Shown: piece after piece, positions 10,135 to 18,372 of the stretch
How the letters are laid out: every line of letters begins with the position of its first letter
Position numbering within the stretch: the first letter of the stretch is position 1
Source: Gammaproteobacteria bacterium
Lineage (GTDB): Bacteria; Pseudomonadota; Gammaproteobacteria; Pseudomonadales; Azotimanducaceae
Length of the DNA: 64,000 nucleotides
Direction: 5' to 3'
NCBI GenBank assembly: GCA_030425195.1
Contig: JAUIAV010000012.1
Location: 84,343-148,342 of the forward strand
Position numbers and translations under genes: made by a program
The notes under the pieces: model-generated
The model's input: the letters and a program-made list of their open reading frames with translations, nothing else
Told to the model about the DNA's origin: nothing
The model's database searches: none

Positions 10135-12834
10135 ATGCACTTCGTACTGGCATTGGTCGGTGCCCTGCTGGGATCGCTTCTGGGTATCGACGGCGGCTTT
10201 CTCATCGGTGCGGTCACCGGCTTTTTCGGCGGGCTGATCTGGCGTCAGAACAAAACCCTCTCCGAGCTCGAATCCCGGTTGGACGAACTGGCCGGCGGTG
10301 GCGCTGCCGCTGCCCCGCCCGTCACACCAGCCGCGCCTGCGCGAGCCGGTCAGGTGCCGCCGGCCGGGCCGGTTACCGCGGAAGCGAGTCCGCCGCCGCC
10401 ATCTTCCGAACCCGCTCCGGCCGAGGAATGGACTCCGCCGCCGAGAAAGCCGTCCGTGCTCGACGAGCGCATGCGCGCGCTGGGTGCCGCGATCTTCCGC
10501 TTTGCGACCACGGGTAATCCGGTGGTCCGGATCGGTGCGGTGGTTCTGTTCATCGGTGTCGCCTATCTCATGCGCTATGCCTATGAGCATGCCCTGGTTC
10601 CTGTGGAGTTCCGGCTTGCCGGTGCCGCGCTCGGCGGCATCGTGCTGCTCGGATTCGGCTGGCGCCTGCGTGAGCGCGCCGACACCTACGGACTGATTCT
10701 GCAGGGGGCCGGGCTGGCCATCCTGTATCTGACCGTCTTCGCTGCTTCCCGTCTCTACGGGCTGCTGCCGATGAGTGCGGCTTTCGGCATGCTGGTCGTT
10801 CTGGTGACCGGCGCCTCGGTGCTTGCCGTGGCACAGAGAAGCCAGGCGCTGGCCATCTTCAGCATGAGCGGCGGCTTCCTGGCACCCGTGCTCACCTCCA
10901 CCGGCGAGGGCAGCCACGTGGCGCTGTTCTCCTACTACGCGCTGCTGAACGCCGGAATTCTGGCCATGGCCTGGTTCCGGCACTGGCGCTGGCTGAACTG
11001 GACAGGCTTCGTATTCACCTTTCTGATCGGTGCCAGCTGGGGCGTCGAGTATTACCAGCCGGAATACTATGCCTCGACCCAGCCCTTCCTGATCCTGTTC
11101 TTCTTCTTCTATCTGGCAGTCAGCATGCTGTTCGCCCGACGGCAGGCGGTGGAGCTGACCGGGGTGGTGGACGGCACGCTGGTGTTCGGCACGCCCGTGA
11201 TCGCCTTCGCGCTTCAGGCCGGACTCGTGAAGGACATGGAATTCGGTCTGGCCTATTCCGCGCTCGCGGTTGCCATCGTTTATGCGGGGCTCGGCTGGTG
11301 GCTCAAGCGGCAGGGTCGGCTCGCGCAACTGCTCGATCAGTCGTTCATCGCGCTCGCGGTGGTGTTCGCCACCCTGGCTATCCCATTCGCCTTCGACAAC
11401 CAGCGCTTCACCGCTGCCACCTGGGCACTGGAGGGCGCCGGCATCTTCTGGGTGGGTGTACGCCAGTCCCAGCGGCTGCCGCGAGCGTTCGGCGTGCTGC
11501 TGCAGTTTGCCGCGGGCTTCGCCTTCGTCTCGGAGATCGGCCGGACGGTGGATGACACGCTGTTCCTGAACAGCGCCTACCTGGGTGCGGCATTCCTCGG
11601 ACTGGCGGGTATGTTCACCGCCTCGCTGATCGGTCGCAACGCCGCACGTCTGTCCCGCTTCGAGCCCCTGCTGGGTGTCGGGCTGCTGGCATGGGGCGTG
11701 CTGTGGTGGCTGGCCGGCGGCTTCCGCGAGCTGTCCTGGTACACGCCCGGTGAAGGACGCTTCGAGGCCACCAATCTCGGCGAGCATTTCTTCCTGCTGT
11801 ACGCTGCCACTTCCGCGGCAGCTCTCGTCTTCATCGCCAATCGGGTGAACTGGCGGCAGGGGCTTTCACCTGCGTTCGCGCTGCTGCCCATCGCGGTGGC
11901 CGTCCTTTTCAAGCTGGACGTGACCTGGGTCAGAGACACGGCCTTCTCGGACTTCGGGTGGCTGGCCTGGCCGGTGTTCTTCGCCGTCGGTTACTGGCAC
12001 CTGAAGCAGCTGCCGGCGGAGCATCGTATGGCCTCACCGTGGCATGCGCTGTTCTGGTGGTTTCTGACCCTGTTCGTTGCCTGGAACACGGCCGCTCTGG
12101 TCCGCGCGGCCGGGGAGTTCGTGACCGGCTCGGTCTGGGTCTATGTCGTCTGGGGCGCGGTGCCGCTGGCAGCCAGCCTGCTGGTACTGCGTTTCGAGGG
12201 CCGTGACCAATGGCCGTTCAATGCCTGCCCCGGGGCGTACTTCGGCTGGGGCTGGTCGGTGGCGGTCGCTTACCTGGCCTGCTGGCTGGTGGCGACGGGA
12301 TTCGTTCGCGGAGACGCGGACCCGGTCCCTTACCTGGTGCTGGTGAATCCGGTGGAGCTGGTTCAGATCGGCATTCTGCTGGCCTGCGTGAAGTGGGTCA
12401 GACGCCTGCCGGACCAGGCGCAGCAGAGCCAGGCCCGGGCCGGTCGGATCGTCCTGGGCGGTCTGGCGTTCTTCTGGATCAACACCGTGGTGGCGCGAGC
12501 CGTGCACCACTACGCGGGTGTGCCTTATCCGATCGAGCGGATCATCGAGTCGGACGCCTTCCTCACCACGGTCACCATACTCTGGACGGTCATCGCTCTC
12601 CTGCTGATGGGCATTGCAACCCGACGTTCGAAACGAGGCTACTGGATGGTTGGCGCGGGTCTGCTCGGCATCGTCATCCTCAAGCTGTTCCTGGTGGATA
12701 TGGGCAACCTGGCACTCGTCGGGAGGATCGTAACGTTCATCAGCGTCGGCGTGCTCATGCTCGTGATCGGCTATTTTGCCCCGCTGCCACCCAGACGCTC
12801 GGAAGAAGACCCCATGGAGACTGCACAGACATGA
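10135..12834 (+). CDS. DUF2339 family polytopic membrane protein
   Basis: An 899-residue protein with more than 20 hydrophobic segments. It begins with a Gly-rich helix (GALLGSLLGIDGGFLIG), then a Pro/Ala-rich flexible linker at about residues 55-110, then the long membrane domain. These match DUF2339 proteins, large inner-membrane proteins of unknown function. The last codons overlap the start of the DUF3999 gene as ATGA. DUF2339 and DUF3999 are commonly paired, which suggests an envelope complex. The biochemical activity is unknown. Confidence 0.9.
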   Translation: MHFVLALVGALLGSLLGIDGGFLIGAVTGFFGGLIWRQNKTLSELESRLDELAGGGAAAAPPVTPAAPARAGQVPPAGPVTAEASPPPPSSEPAPAEEWTPPPRKPSVLDERMRALGAAIFRFATTGNPVVRIGAVVLFIGVAYLMRYAYEHALVPVEFRLAGAALGGIVLLGFGWRLRERADTYGLILQGAGLAILYLTVFAASRLYGLLPMSAAFGMLVVLVTGASVLAVAQRSQALAIFSMSGGFLAPVLTSTGEGSHVALFSYYALLNAGILAMAWFRHWRWLNWTGFVFTFLIGASWGVEYYQPEYYASTQPFLILFFFFYLAVSMLFARRQAVELTGVVDGTLVFGTPVIAFALQAGLVKDMEFGLAYSALAVAIVYAGLGWWLKRQGRLAQLLDQSFIALAVVFATLAIPFAFDNQRFTAATWALEGAGIFWVGVRQSQRLPRAFGVLLQFAAGFAFVSEIGRTVDDTLFLNSAYLGAAFLGLAGMFTASLIGRNAARLSRFEPLLGVGLLAWGVLWWLAGGFRELSWYTPGEGRFEATNLGEHFFLLYAATSAAALVFIANRVNWRQGLSPAFALLPIAVAVLFKLDVTWVRDTAFSDFGWLAWPVFFAVGYWHLKQLPAEHRMASPWHALFWWFLTLFVAWNTAALVRAAGEFVTGSVWVYVVWGAVPLAASLLVLRFEGRDQWPFNACPGAYFGWGWSVAVAYLACWLVATGFVRGDADPVPYLVLVNPVELVQIGILLACVKWVRRLPDQAQQSQARAGRIVLGGLAFFWINTVVARAVHHYAGVPYPIERIIESDAFLTTVTILWTVIALLLMGIATRRSKRGYWMVGAGLLGIVILKLFLVDMGNLALVGRIVTFISVGVLMLVIGYFAPLPPRRSEEDPMETAQT

Positions 12835-14150
12835 ACTGGCGAACCATCATCCCGGCACTGGCAACCCTGCTCGCGGCCTTCGTGGCGGCTGCGGATCAGT
12901 CGGAGTTCGCTCGTGGCAGAGTTCTGGATACGAACGATGCCGCCTTCGTGCAGCGCATCTCCGTTCCGGATGACGTCTACGAATGGGTGGTGCGAAGGGA
13001 TCTGGGCGATCTCAGGGTTTTCAACCGGGATCAGGAGGAGATGCCCTACAACGTACGGCGGCCGGCGCGTACCGAGGAGTACTCTCCCTGGCAGTCTCTG
13101 CCGCTGTTTCCGCTCCCGCAGGACTCCGGCGATGGATCTGCGGATCCGCGGCTTAGAATCGAGGTGAGCGAGGCCGGCGCCATCATCGATCTCGGCGGTG
13201 CGTCGGGTACCGGCGGCACGGCTCGCGCGTTTCTCGTCGACGCCACGGCCCTGGAGGAGGTGCCGACGGGCATCCGGCTGGTGCTGGGCGGCGAAGGGGA
13301 TGTGGTCAGCCGTCTGAGGTTCGAGACCAGTGGCGACCTGAACCGCTGGCAGGCGCTGGGGGCGGACGTCACTGTCGCCAGACTGGCAAGTGAAGGACGG
13401 CAGGTCGGGGTGAATGAATTCGAGCTGCCGAAGCGGAAGGCCCGTTACCTGCGGATCCGTCAGCTCGAAGGCAGCACGCCGCTCGGAGTCGACAGGGTGG
13501 AGGTGCGGCATCGGCGCTCCGAGTTGCCCGAGCGTCGATGGCGCTCACTGACGGGCACTCCGGAGGACGGCGGCTGGGAATTCTCTTCCGGAGGCTGGTT
13601 TCCCGTGGACCGGCTCAAGGTGGTGGATGCGGATGGTGCGAACTTCCTCGTTACGGCGCGCCTCTTTTCAAGGCTTGATGAAACGGACGCCTGGCGGGAT
13701 CGGGGCCTGCGGACGTTCTATCGTTCCCGGATCGGCGGCGTCATCGTCGAGTCCTCGGCGCTCGCCATCGACGACGGAGACCGGTTCTGGCGACTGGAGT
13801 TCGAAGGAGAGGGGATCGACGGCCCGCAGCTCGATATCGGCTGGCTGCCGGATGAAGTCGTTTTTCTCAAACAGGGCCCGGCGCCTTACGTCCTTGCCTA
13901 TGGACAGGCCGGTGTCCAGGCCCGGCAATGGCCGCTGACGGAACTCTTACGGCAGCTGAACGGGAAAGCGCCCATGGACCTGGCGGATGTGCCTGTCGCG
14001 CGGGCGGGCGAAGCCCAGATGCTCGGCGGACCGGACCGGCTCCTTGATGCAGAGCCGTCCATCGACTGGCGGACGTGGGTGCTCTGGGCAGTGCTGGTGC
14101 TTGGCGTGATCGCCGTGGCCGCCATGGCGTATCGCCTTCTGAAAACCTGA
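12831..14150 (+). CDS. DUF3999 family exported, membrane-anchored protein
   Basis: The ATG at 12831 overlaps the stop of the DUF2339 gene and opens a 439-residue protein. It has a signal peptide (IIPALATLLAAFVAAADQ), a large beta-rich extracytoplasmic region and a single C-terminal membrane helix (WVLWAVLVLGVIAVAAMAYR) with a short cytoplasmic tail. The FNRDQEEMPYNVR segment after residue 60 and the architecture fit DUF3999. It is probably displayed in the periplasm and works with the DUF2339 partner. The function is not known. Confidence 0.88.
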   Translation: MNWRTIIPALATLLAAFVAAADQSEFARGRVLDTNDAAFVQRISVPDDVYEWVVRRDLGDLRVFNRDQEEMPYNVRRPARTEEYSPWQSLPLFPLPQDSGDGSADPRLRIEVSEAGAIIDLGGASGTGGTARAFLVDATALEEVPTGIRLVLGGEGDVVSRLRFETSGDLNRWQALGADVTVARLASEGRQVGVNEFELPKRKARYLRIRQLEGSTPLGVDRVEVRHRRSELPERRWRSLTGTPEDGGWEFSSGGWFPVDRLKVVDADGANFLVTARLFSRLDETDAWRDRGLRTFYRSRIGGVIVESSALAIDDGDRFWRLEFEGEGIDGPQLDIGWLPDEVVFLKQGPAPYVLAYGQAGVQARQWPLTELLRQLNGKAPMDLADVPVARAGEAQMLGGPDRLLDAEPSIDWRTWVLWAVLVLGVIAVAAMAYRLLKT

Positions 14151-14156
14151 ACGCCC

Positions 14157-14663
14157 TCAGAGGTCGAGGCGCATGAAGACGCTGTTCGGATCCTCCGCAT
14201 ACTCTGCAAACGGCGGACAGTATTTGAATCCCCGGCGTTCGTAGAGACTGCGCGCTGCTGCGAACTCCGGCATGGCCCCTGTTTCGAGATACAGGGTCGC
14301 GAGGCCCTTCTGCTTTGAAACCGCGATGAGATGCTCGAGAATTTTCGCCGCCACACCCCGGCGCCGGTGGGTCTCGGCCGTCCGCATGGATTTGATCTCG
14401 CCGGTCAGGGCATCCAGCTGTTTCAGCGCGCCGCAGCCGAGCAGCGCGTCCATCTCCCATAGCGAGAAGAAGGTGATGGCGGGATCCCGACGCAACGCTT
14501 CCAGGTCCATGGCATGCACCGACTCGGGCGGCGTGATGGCATGCATGTCGGTGAGATGCTCTTCGAGCAGTGCGGCGATGGCCCCTCCGCGAAGGTCGTC
14601 TTCCTGAATTTCCAAGGCAGGTTCTGGTCCGGTTCGGATGTCTGAAGTATGGTCGCTGCTCAT
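14157..14663 (-). CDS. GNAT family N-acetyltransferase
   Basis: A GNAT protein with the acetyl-CoA motif TAETHRRRGVAAKILEHLI and the C-terminal motif LYERRGFKYCPPFAEYAEDP. The stretch DALLGCGALKQLDALTGEIK is like YjaB/ElaA-type members that act on small metabolites. I start it at the ATG at 14663 (168 aa, MSSDHTSDIR). An ATG at 14681 would add six residues but lies only five bases from the divergent HAD gene. It converges on the DUF3999 gene with a 6-bp gap. The substrate is unknown. Confidence 0.82.
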   Translation of the reverse strand: MSSDHTSDIRTGPEPALEIQEDDLRGGAIAALLEEHLTDMHAITPPESVHAMDLEALRRDPAITFFSLWEMDALLGCGALKQLDALTGEIKSMRTAETHRRRGVAAKILEHLIAVSKQKGLATLYLETGAMPEFAAARSLYERRGFKYCPPFAEYAEDPNSVFMRLDL

Positions 14664-14686
14664 GAGGAAGTCTGTACACACAAACC

Positions 14687-15394
14687 ATGGGTGCTGATCG
14701 TGCGGGCATCCTGTTCGATCTGGATGAGACCCTCATCGACCGGAGCGCATCCATCCGTTCCTACGCGGGCGATTTCTGGACTCTGCATGCCGACAGGATT
14801 GAAATCGACCAGGCAGCATTCATCGACCGTTTCGTCGCTTTGGATGGCAATGGCTATGTGCCGAGGCCCGCGTTTTTCGGACAGCTGGCGCAGGAGTTCG
14901 CTGCAGTGGGCCTCGATGCTGCGGCCATGGAATCTCACTATCTCGAAACGGTCTGGCGGGCACCGGTGCTGATGGACGGCGCGCTGGACGGCCTCGCGGG
15001 CCTGGCAGCAGCCGGGGTGCCGCTCGGCATCGTCAGCAACGGCCGCTCGGCCGTTCAGCGAAGGAAGATCGCAAACACCGCACTGGGAAGCCGGGTGGAC
15101 GCCGTTTTCATCTCCGAGGAAGTGGGTGTGAAGAAGCCGGATCCGGCCATCTTTCTTGCGGCCTGTGAGGGTCTCGGAATCGATCCGGATGCGAGCTGGT
15201 TCGTTGGCGACCATCCGCTGCTCGATGTCCAGGGCAGTAAAGCCCGGGGTTTCCGCGCCATCTGGGTGCAGGGCAGCACGCCATGGCCGGACAGTGTGAG
15301 TCCCTGCTACGACCTGGCGGTCGATCGGCTCGCGTCGGCCATGAAGCACCTGCAGACGACGTTCGCGGTGTCCTCCGGCGGGACGGCAACGTGA
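14687..15394 (+). CDS. HAD-superfamily hydrolase (YjjG/phosphoglycolate phosphatase-like)
   Basis: A 235-residue cytosolic HAD enzyme. Motif I is FDLDETL (nucleophile Asp at residue 11), motif II is GIVSNGRS, motif III is KKPDPAIF and motif IV is FVGDHPLLDV. A helical cap domain lies between motifs I and II. Such enzymes dephosphorylate small phosphate esters. The exact substrate cannot be read from sequence. The stop overlaps the start of a second HAD gene (GTGA at 15391), making a tandem HAD-HAD-GNAT chain. Confidence 0.88.
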   Translation: MGADRAGILFDLDETLIDRSASIRSYAGDFWTLHADRIEIDQAAFIDRFVALDGNGYVPRPAFFGQLAQEFAAVGLDAAAMESHYLETVWRAPVLMDGALDGLAGLAAAGVPLGIVSNGRSAVQRRKIANTALGSRVDAVFISEEVGVKKPDPAIFLAACEGLGIDPDASWFVGDHPLLDVQGSKARGFRAIWVQGSTPWPDSVSPCYDLAVDRLASAMKHLQTTFAVSSGGTAT

Positions 15395-16011
15395 GCGCAG
15401 AGGTGACCACGGTGCTGCTCGATGCGGATGGCGTCGTGCAGTTGCCTGTCACGGGCTGGCTGGATCGACTGGGCGCGCTCTGCGGTGTTCCCGAGCGGCG
15501 TGACGATTTTCTCGCCGAGGTGTTCGTGGCGGAGAAGCCGGCCCTGACGGGGCAGGCAGCCTTCAGACCGGCCCTTTCGGCGGTGCTCGATCGCTGGCGA
15601 AGTCCGGTCAGCGTCGAGGAGGCCATCGAGGTATGGCAGCTGATACAACCACAGGAGCAGATTTTCGAGGTGGTGGCGGATCTGCGGTCCCGGGGCTGCA
15701 GAGTGTCGCTGGCCACCAATCAGCAGGCGGAGCGGGCGGCCTTCATGGCTGATTCGCTGGGATACTCGAGCCGGTTCGACGACCTCTATTTCTCCTGCGA
15801 CGTGGGCCATGCCAAACCCGAGGCGGCTTACTTCGCGGCGGTTCTGGGCCACCTGAATCAACCCGAAGGCACGGTTCTGTTCGTAGACGATCATCCGGAC
15901 AATGTGGCCTCCGCCCGAACTGCGGGTATGCAGGGGGCTGTCTTCGATGCCGGCGCCGGTGCCCGTGAGTTCCGGGCGTTGCTCGCCGCTTTCGGGCTGA
16001 ATCTGGCATGA
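15391..16011 (+). CDS. HAD-superfamily hydrolase
   Basis: The GTG at 15391 overlaps the previous stop (GTGA) and gives a 206-residue protein. The open frame extends further upstream, but those residues are not HAD-like, so I reject the longer version. Motif I is LLDADGVV (Asp at residue 10), motif II is SLATNQQAERAAFM, motif III is HAKPEAAYF and motif IV is VLFVDDHPDNV. It is a phosphatase-like enzyme with a C1-type cap, substrate unknown. Its stop overlaps the next GNAT gene as ATGA. Confidence 0.87.
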   Translation: MSAEVTTVLLDADGVVQLPVTGWLDRLGALCGVPERRDDFLAEVFVAEKPALTGQAAFRPALSAVLDRWRSPVSVEEAIEVWQLIQPQEQIFEVVADLRSRGCRVSLATNQQAERAAFMADSLGYSSRFDDLYFSCDVGHAKPEAAYFAAVLGHLNQPEGTVLFVDDHPDNVASARTAGMQGAVFDAGAGAREFRALLAAFGLNLA

Positions 16012-16517
16012 GCACGACGGGGCCCGGGCAGGTCCGGTTGGGGACGTGCGATGATCTGGCACGGCTTGCACGGATAGAACTGGCGGCAGGTCGCCTGTTT
16101 CCCGCGGGCCGGATTCCGGACCTGGAGCAGACCTATCCCCGGCATCTTCTGGAAGCGGCAGTGGAGGAATCGCTGCTTTTCGTAATGGAAGCGGCAGAAG
16201 AGATTGCGGGGTTTGCGGTCTGTACCCGTGTCGGCGGACGGCTGCATCTCGATGAGGTGTCCGTGCATCCGGATCATGGTCGCCGTGGCCACGGCCGGGC
16301 GCTGGTACAGCACGTGATCGAGACGGCGGCGGTCCTCGGGCTCGAGGGCGTGAGCCTCACCACCTTCGCCGACATTCCATGGAACGGGCCTTTCTATGAG
16401 TCCATGGGATTCGCCCGATTGCCGGTCGAAGATCTGGATGAGCCGCTGACCGAAGCGCTTGCTGCCGAGGCGGCCCACGGTCTGACGGAACGTATTGCCA
16501 TGTTCAGAGCAGTCTGA
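16008..16517 (+). CDS. GNAT family N-acetyltransferase
   Basis: A 169-residue GNAT enzyme starting at the ATG that overlaps the HAD stop (ATGA). LHLDEVSVHPDHGRRGHGRA is a textbook acetyl-CoA binding segment (RRGHGR), and FYESMGFARLP is the C-terminal signature. It is translationally coupled to the upstream HAD pair and is followed 11 bp later by the VOC gene. This suggests one transcript from about 14.7 to 17.5 kb. The substrate is unknown. Confidence 0.88.
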   Translation: MSTTGPGQVRLGTCDDLARLARIELAAGRLFPAGRIPDLEQTYPRHLLEAAVEESLLFVMEAAEEIAGFAVCTRVGGRLHLDEVSVHPDHGRRGHGRALVQHVIETAAVLGLEGVSLTTFADIPWNGPFYESMGFARLPVEDLDEPLTEALAAEAAHGLTERIAMFRAV

Positions 16518-16528
16518 GGGAGAAGTCC

Positions 16529-17020
16529 ATGCAGCCGTTGCTTCGCGGGATCGATCACATCTACCTTTCCGTGCGCGATTTCGATCGTGCAGAAGCTTTC
16601 TACGATGGCGTGATGGAGACCCTGGGTCTCAGGAAAGGGGACAAGACCATCGCCGGTGAGTCGCATGCGCACTACCTGGCACCCACCTTCCAGCTCAGTA
16701 TCCGTCCCGCACGCAGCGGTGAGCCGTTCGATGCTTATCGCAGCGGCCTGCATCATCTCTGCTTCCAGGCGGACAGTCCTGAAGTGGTGGACGAATGCTG
16801 CCGCCGGTTGAAGGCGCTGGGTGTGGTCTGCACGGAACCCGCCTACTACGCCGAGTATCACCCGGAGTACTACGCCACCTTCTTTGAAGATCCCGATGGT
16901 ATCCGGCTCGAGGTGGTCGCCAGGACGTCGAACCGGGATCTGCTCGCGGACCGATGGGGCGAGCTGACGGACTTCCTGAATCCACTGGCCGGCCTGACCG
17001 CCCGAGGCGGGTCGAGCTGA
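16529..17020 (+). CDS. VOC family protein (glyoxalase/dioxygenase fold)
   Basis: A 163-residue vicinal-oxygen-chelate fold protein with two beta-alpha-beta-beta-beta units. Likely metal ligands are the His of IDHIYLSVRDFDRAEAFYD, the His of GLHHLCFQAD, and the Glu of GIRLEVVAR near the C-terminus. The presence of all three suggests an active metal site, as in glyoxalase I or extradiol dioxygenase relatives. The reaction cannot be assigned. The stop overlaps the next gene as TGATG. Confidence 0.85.
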   Translation: MQPLLRGIDHIYLSVRDFDRAEAFYDGVMETLGLRKGDKTIAGESHAHYLAPTFQLSIRPARSGEPFDAYRSGLHHLCFQADSPEVVDECCRRLKALGVVCTEPAYYAEYHPEYYATFFEDPDGIRLEVVARTSNRDLLADRWGELTDFLNPLAGLTARGGSS

Positions 17021-17487
17021 TGGCCAGAATCGATCATCGTCTCCGGATGACCGATGCGGACATCGATCAGCTCATGCGCGCAGAGTCGCGCCTGCGGATT
17101 GCCACCATCGGGCCGGGTACGGAGATCAACCTCACACCCATGACCTTCGGCTGGGCGGGCGGCCGGGTGTATCTCTTCGGTCGGGGTCAGAAGGTGGCGA
17201 ACCTGCGCAGAAATCCAACCGCGACCGTGCTGGTGGACGTGGGCGACAGCTGGCGGTCTCTGAAGGGCGTGATGATGCGGGGCAGTGCCCGGGTGCTGGA
17301 AGATGCAGGGGCCGAAGCGGCCGATCCGCATCTCGCCGAGGCACAACGCGATATCGGCGCCAAGAACAGGCAGCGGGACGAAACCGGCGAGGTCAGACCT
17401 CACGCCATCACCGCCAGCGGGCGCAGCCGGCGCTGGATCGTGTTCGAACCGGCGCACATCGTTTCCTGGGACAATGCGCGGCTCTGA
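17020..17487 (+). CDS. Pyridoxamine 5'-phosphate oxidase-fold (split-barrel flavin) protein
   Basis: A 155-residue split-barrel protein starting at the ATG in the TGATG overlap with the VOC gene. Features are RLRIATIGPGTEINLTPMTF, the strand GRVYLFGRGQKVANLRRNP and VMMRGSARVLED, a pattern shared by small FMN- or F420-binding members of this family. It lacks the residues needed to call it a true PdxH. It probably binds a flavin and acts as a small oxidoreductase or a detoxifying protein. Confidence 0.78.
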   Translation: MARIDHRLRMTDADIDQLMRAESRLRIATIGPGTEINLTPMTFGWAGGRVYLFGRGQKVANLRRNPTATVLVDVGDSWRSLKGVMMRGSARVLEDAGAEAADPHLAEAQRDIGAKNRQRDETGEVRPHAITASGRSRRWIVFEPAHIVSWDNARL

Positions 17488-17523
17488 CTATCGGATTCGA
17501 CGGCCAAGCATGGAGAACAGGAC

Positions 17524-18366
17524 ATGGAACTGACGATCGTAGACGTCTTCGCGGAGCAGCCACTTGCCGGAAACCAGCTGGCAGTGGTGCGCGATTGCGA
17601 CGGGCTCTCCGACGAGTCCATGCAGAGGATTGCCCGGGAGATGAACTTCTCCGAGACCACGTTCGTCATCCGGGAAGGTGCAGGCGAAGCGGACGTCCGG
17701 ATCTTCACACCTGATTCGGAGCTGCCCTTCGCCGGACATCCGACGGTGGGCACCGCCTGGGTGCTCGCCGCTGGCGAGGGTACCATCGGGCTGAACCTGG
17801 CGGCCGGCACTGTGCCGGTCAGCTTCGAGTCCGGCATCGGCTGGATGACACCGCCGGCGGTCCAGCTCGGTGCGGCCGGCGATCCTGCCGAAGCGGCCGC
17901 CCTGGTCGGATTGCCGGTGGAGGCGCTGGAACCGGCGTGGCCCGTGCGCTTTGCAGAGGTCGGCCCCCGGTTCCTCCTCATCGGCCTAAAGGACCTGGCA
18001 TCCCTGCGCGCAGCGCGGCTTGATGCCGCACGGCACCAGACCTATGCCGAGCCGGGCAGGAGCAATCTCTGCGTTTTCGTCTTCACCGCCGAGAGCTATG
18101 GGCCGGAAGCGGACTATGCCAGCCGCATGTTCTTCGAAAGCGGTGGAAGCCTGCGGGAAGATCCTGCGACCGGCAGCGCGAATACGGCCTTTGCCGCCTA
18201 CCTCAGGGACCTGAACGGCGGCAGCTTCGACGTGGTCGTGGATCAGGGCGTGGAGATGCTGCGCCCATCCCGGCTCTATCTCAGAATCAGGGACGGTGCT
18301 GCGACACGGGTAGGCGGCCGGACGCAGCTGGTATCGAGGGGTACCTTTGCCGAGGGCCTGGCATGA
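17524..18366 (+). CDS. PhzF family isomerase/epimerase
   Basis: A 280-residue protein of the PhzF fold (two diaminopimelate-epimerase-like halves). The catalytic Glu is residue 44 in MNFSETTFVI. Other signatures are LPFAGHPTVGTAWVL and, near the C-terminus, REDPATGSANTAFAAYL. Length is normal. Outside phenazine clusters such proteins are isomerases of unknown substrate, and no other phenazine genes are present. It follows the split-barrel gene by 36 bp and converges on the sulfatase with a 6-bp gap. Confidence 0.9.
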   Translation: MELTIVDVFAEQPLAGNQLAVVRDCDGLSDESMQRIAREMNFSETTFVIREGAGEADVRIFTPDSELPFAGHPTVGTAWVLAAGEGTIGLNLAAGTVPVSFESGIGWMTPPAVQLGAAGDPAEAAALVGLPVEALEPAWPVRFAEVGPRFLLIGLKDLASLRAARLDAARHQTYAEPGRSNLCVFVFTAESYGPEADYASRMFFESGGSLREDPATGSANTAFAAYLRDLNGGSFDVVVDQGVEMLRPSRLYLRIRDGAATRVGGRTQLVSRGTFAEGLA

Positions 18367-18372
18367 ACCGGA

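Noticed and set aside
17524..18366. PhzF as evidence for phenazine synthesis
   Set aside because: No other phenazine gene lies nearby, and isolated PhzF-fold proteins are widespread isomerases of unknown substrate.
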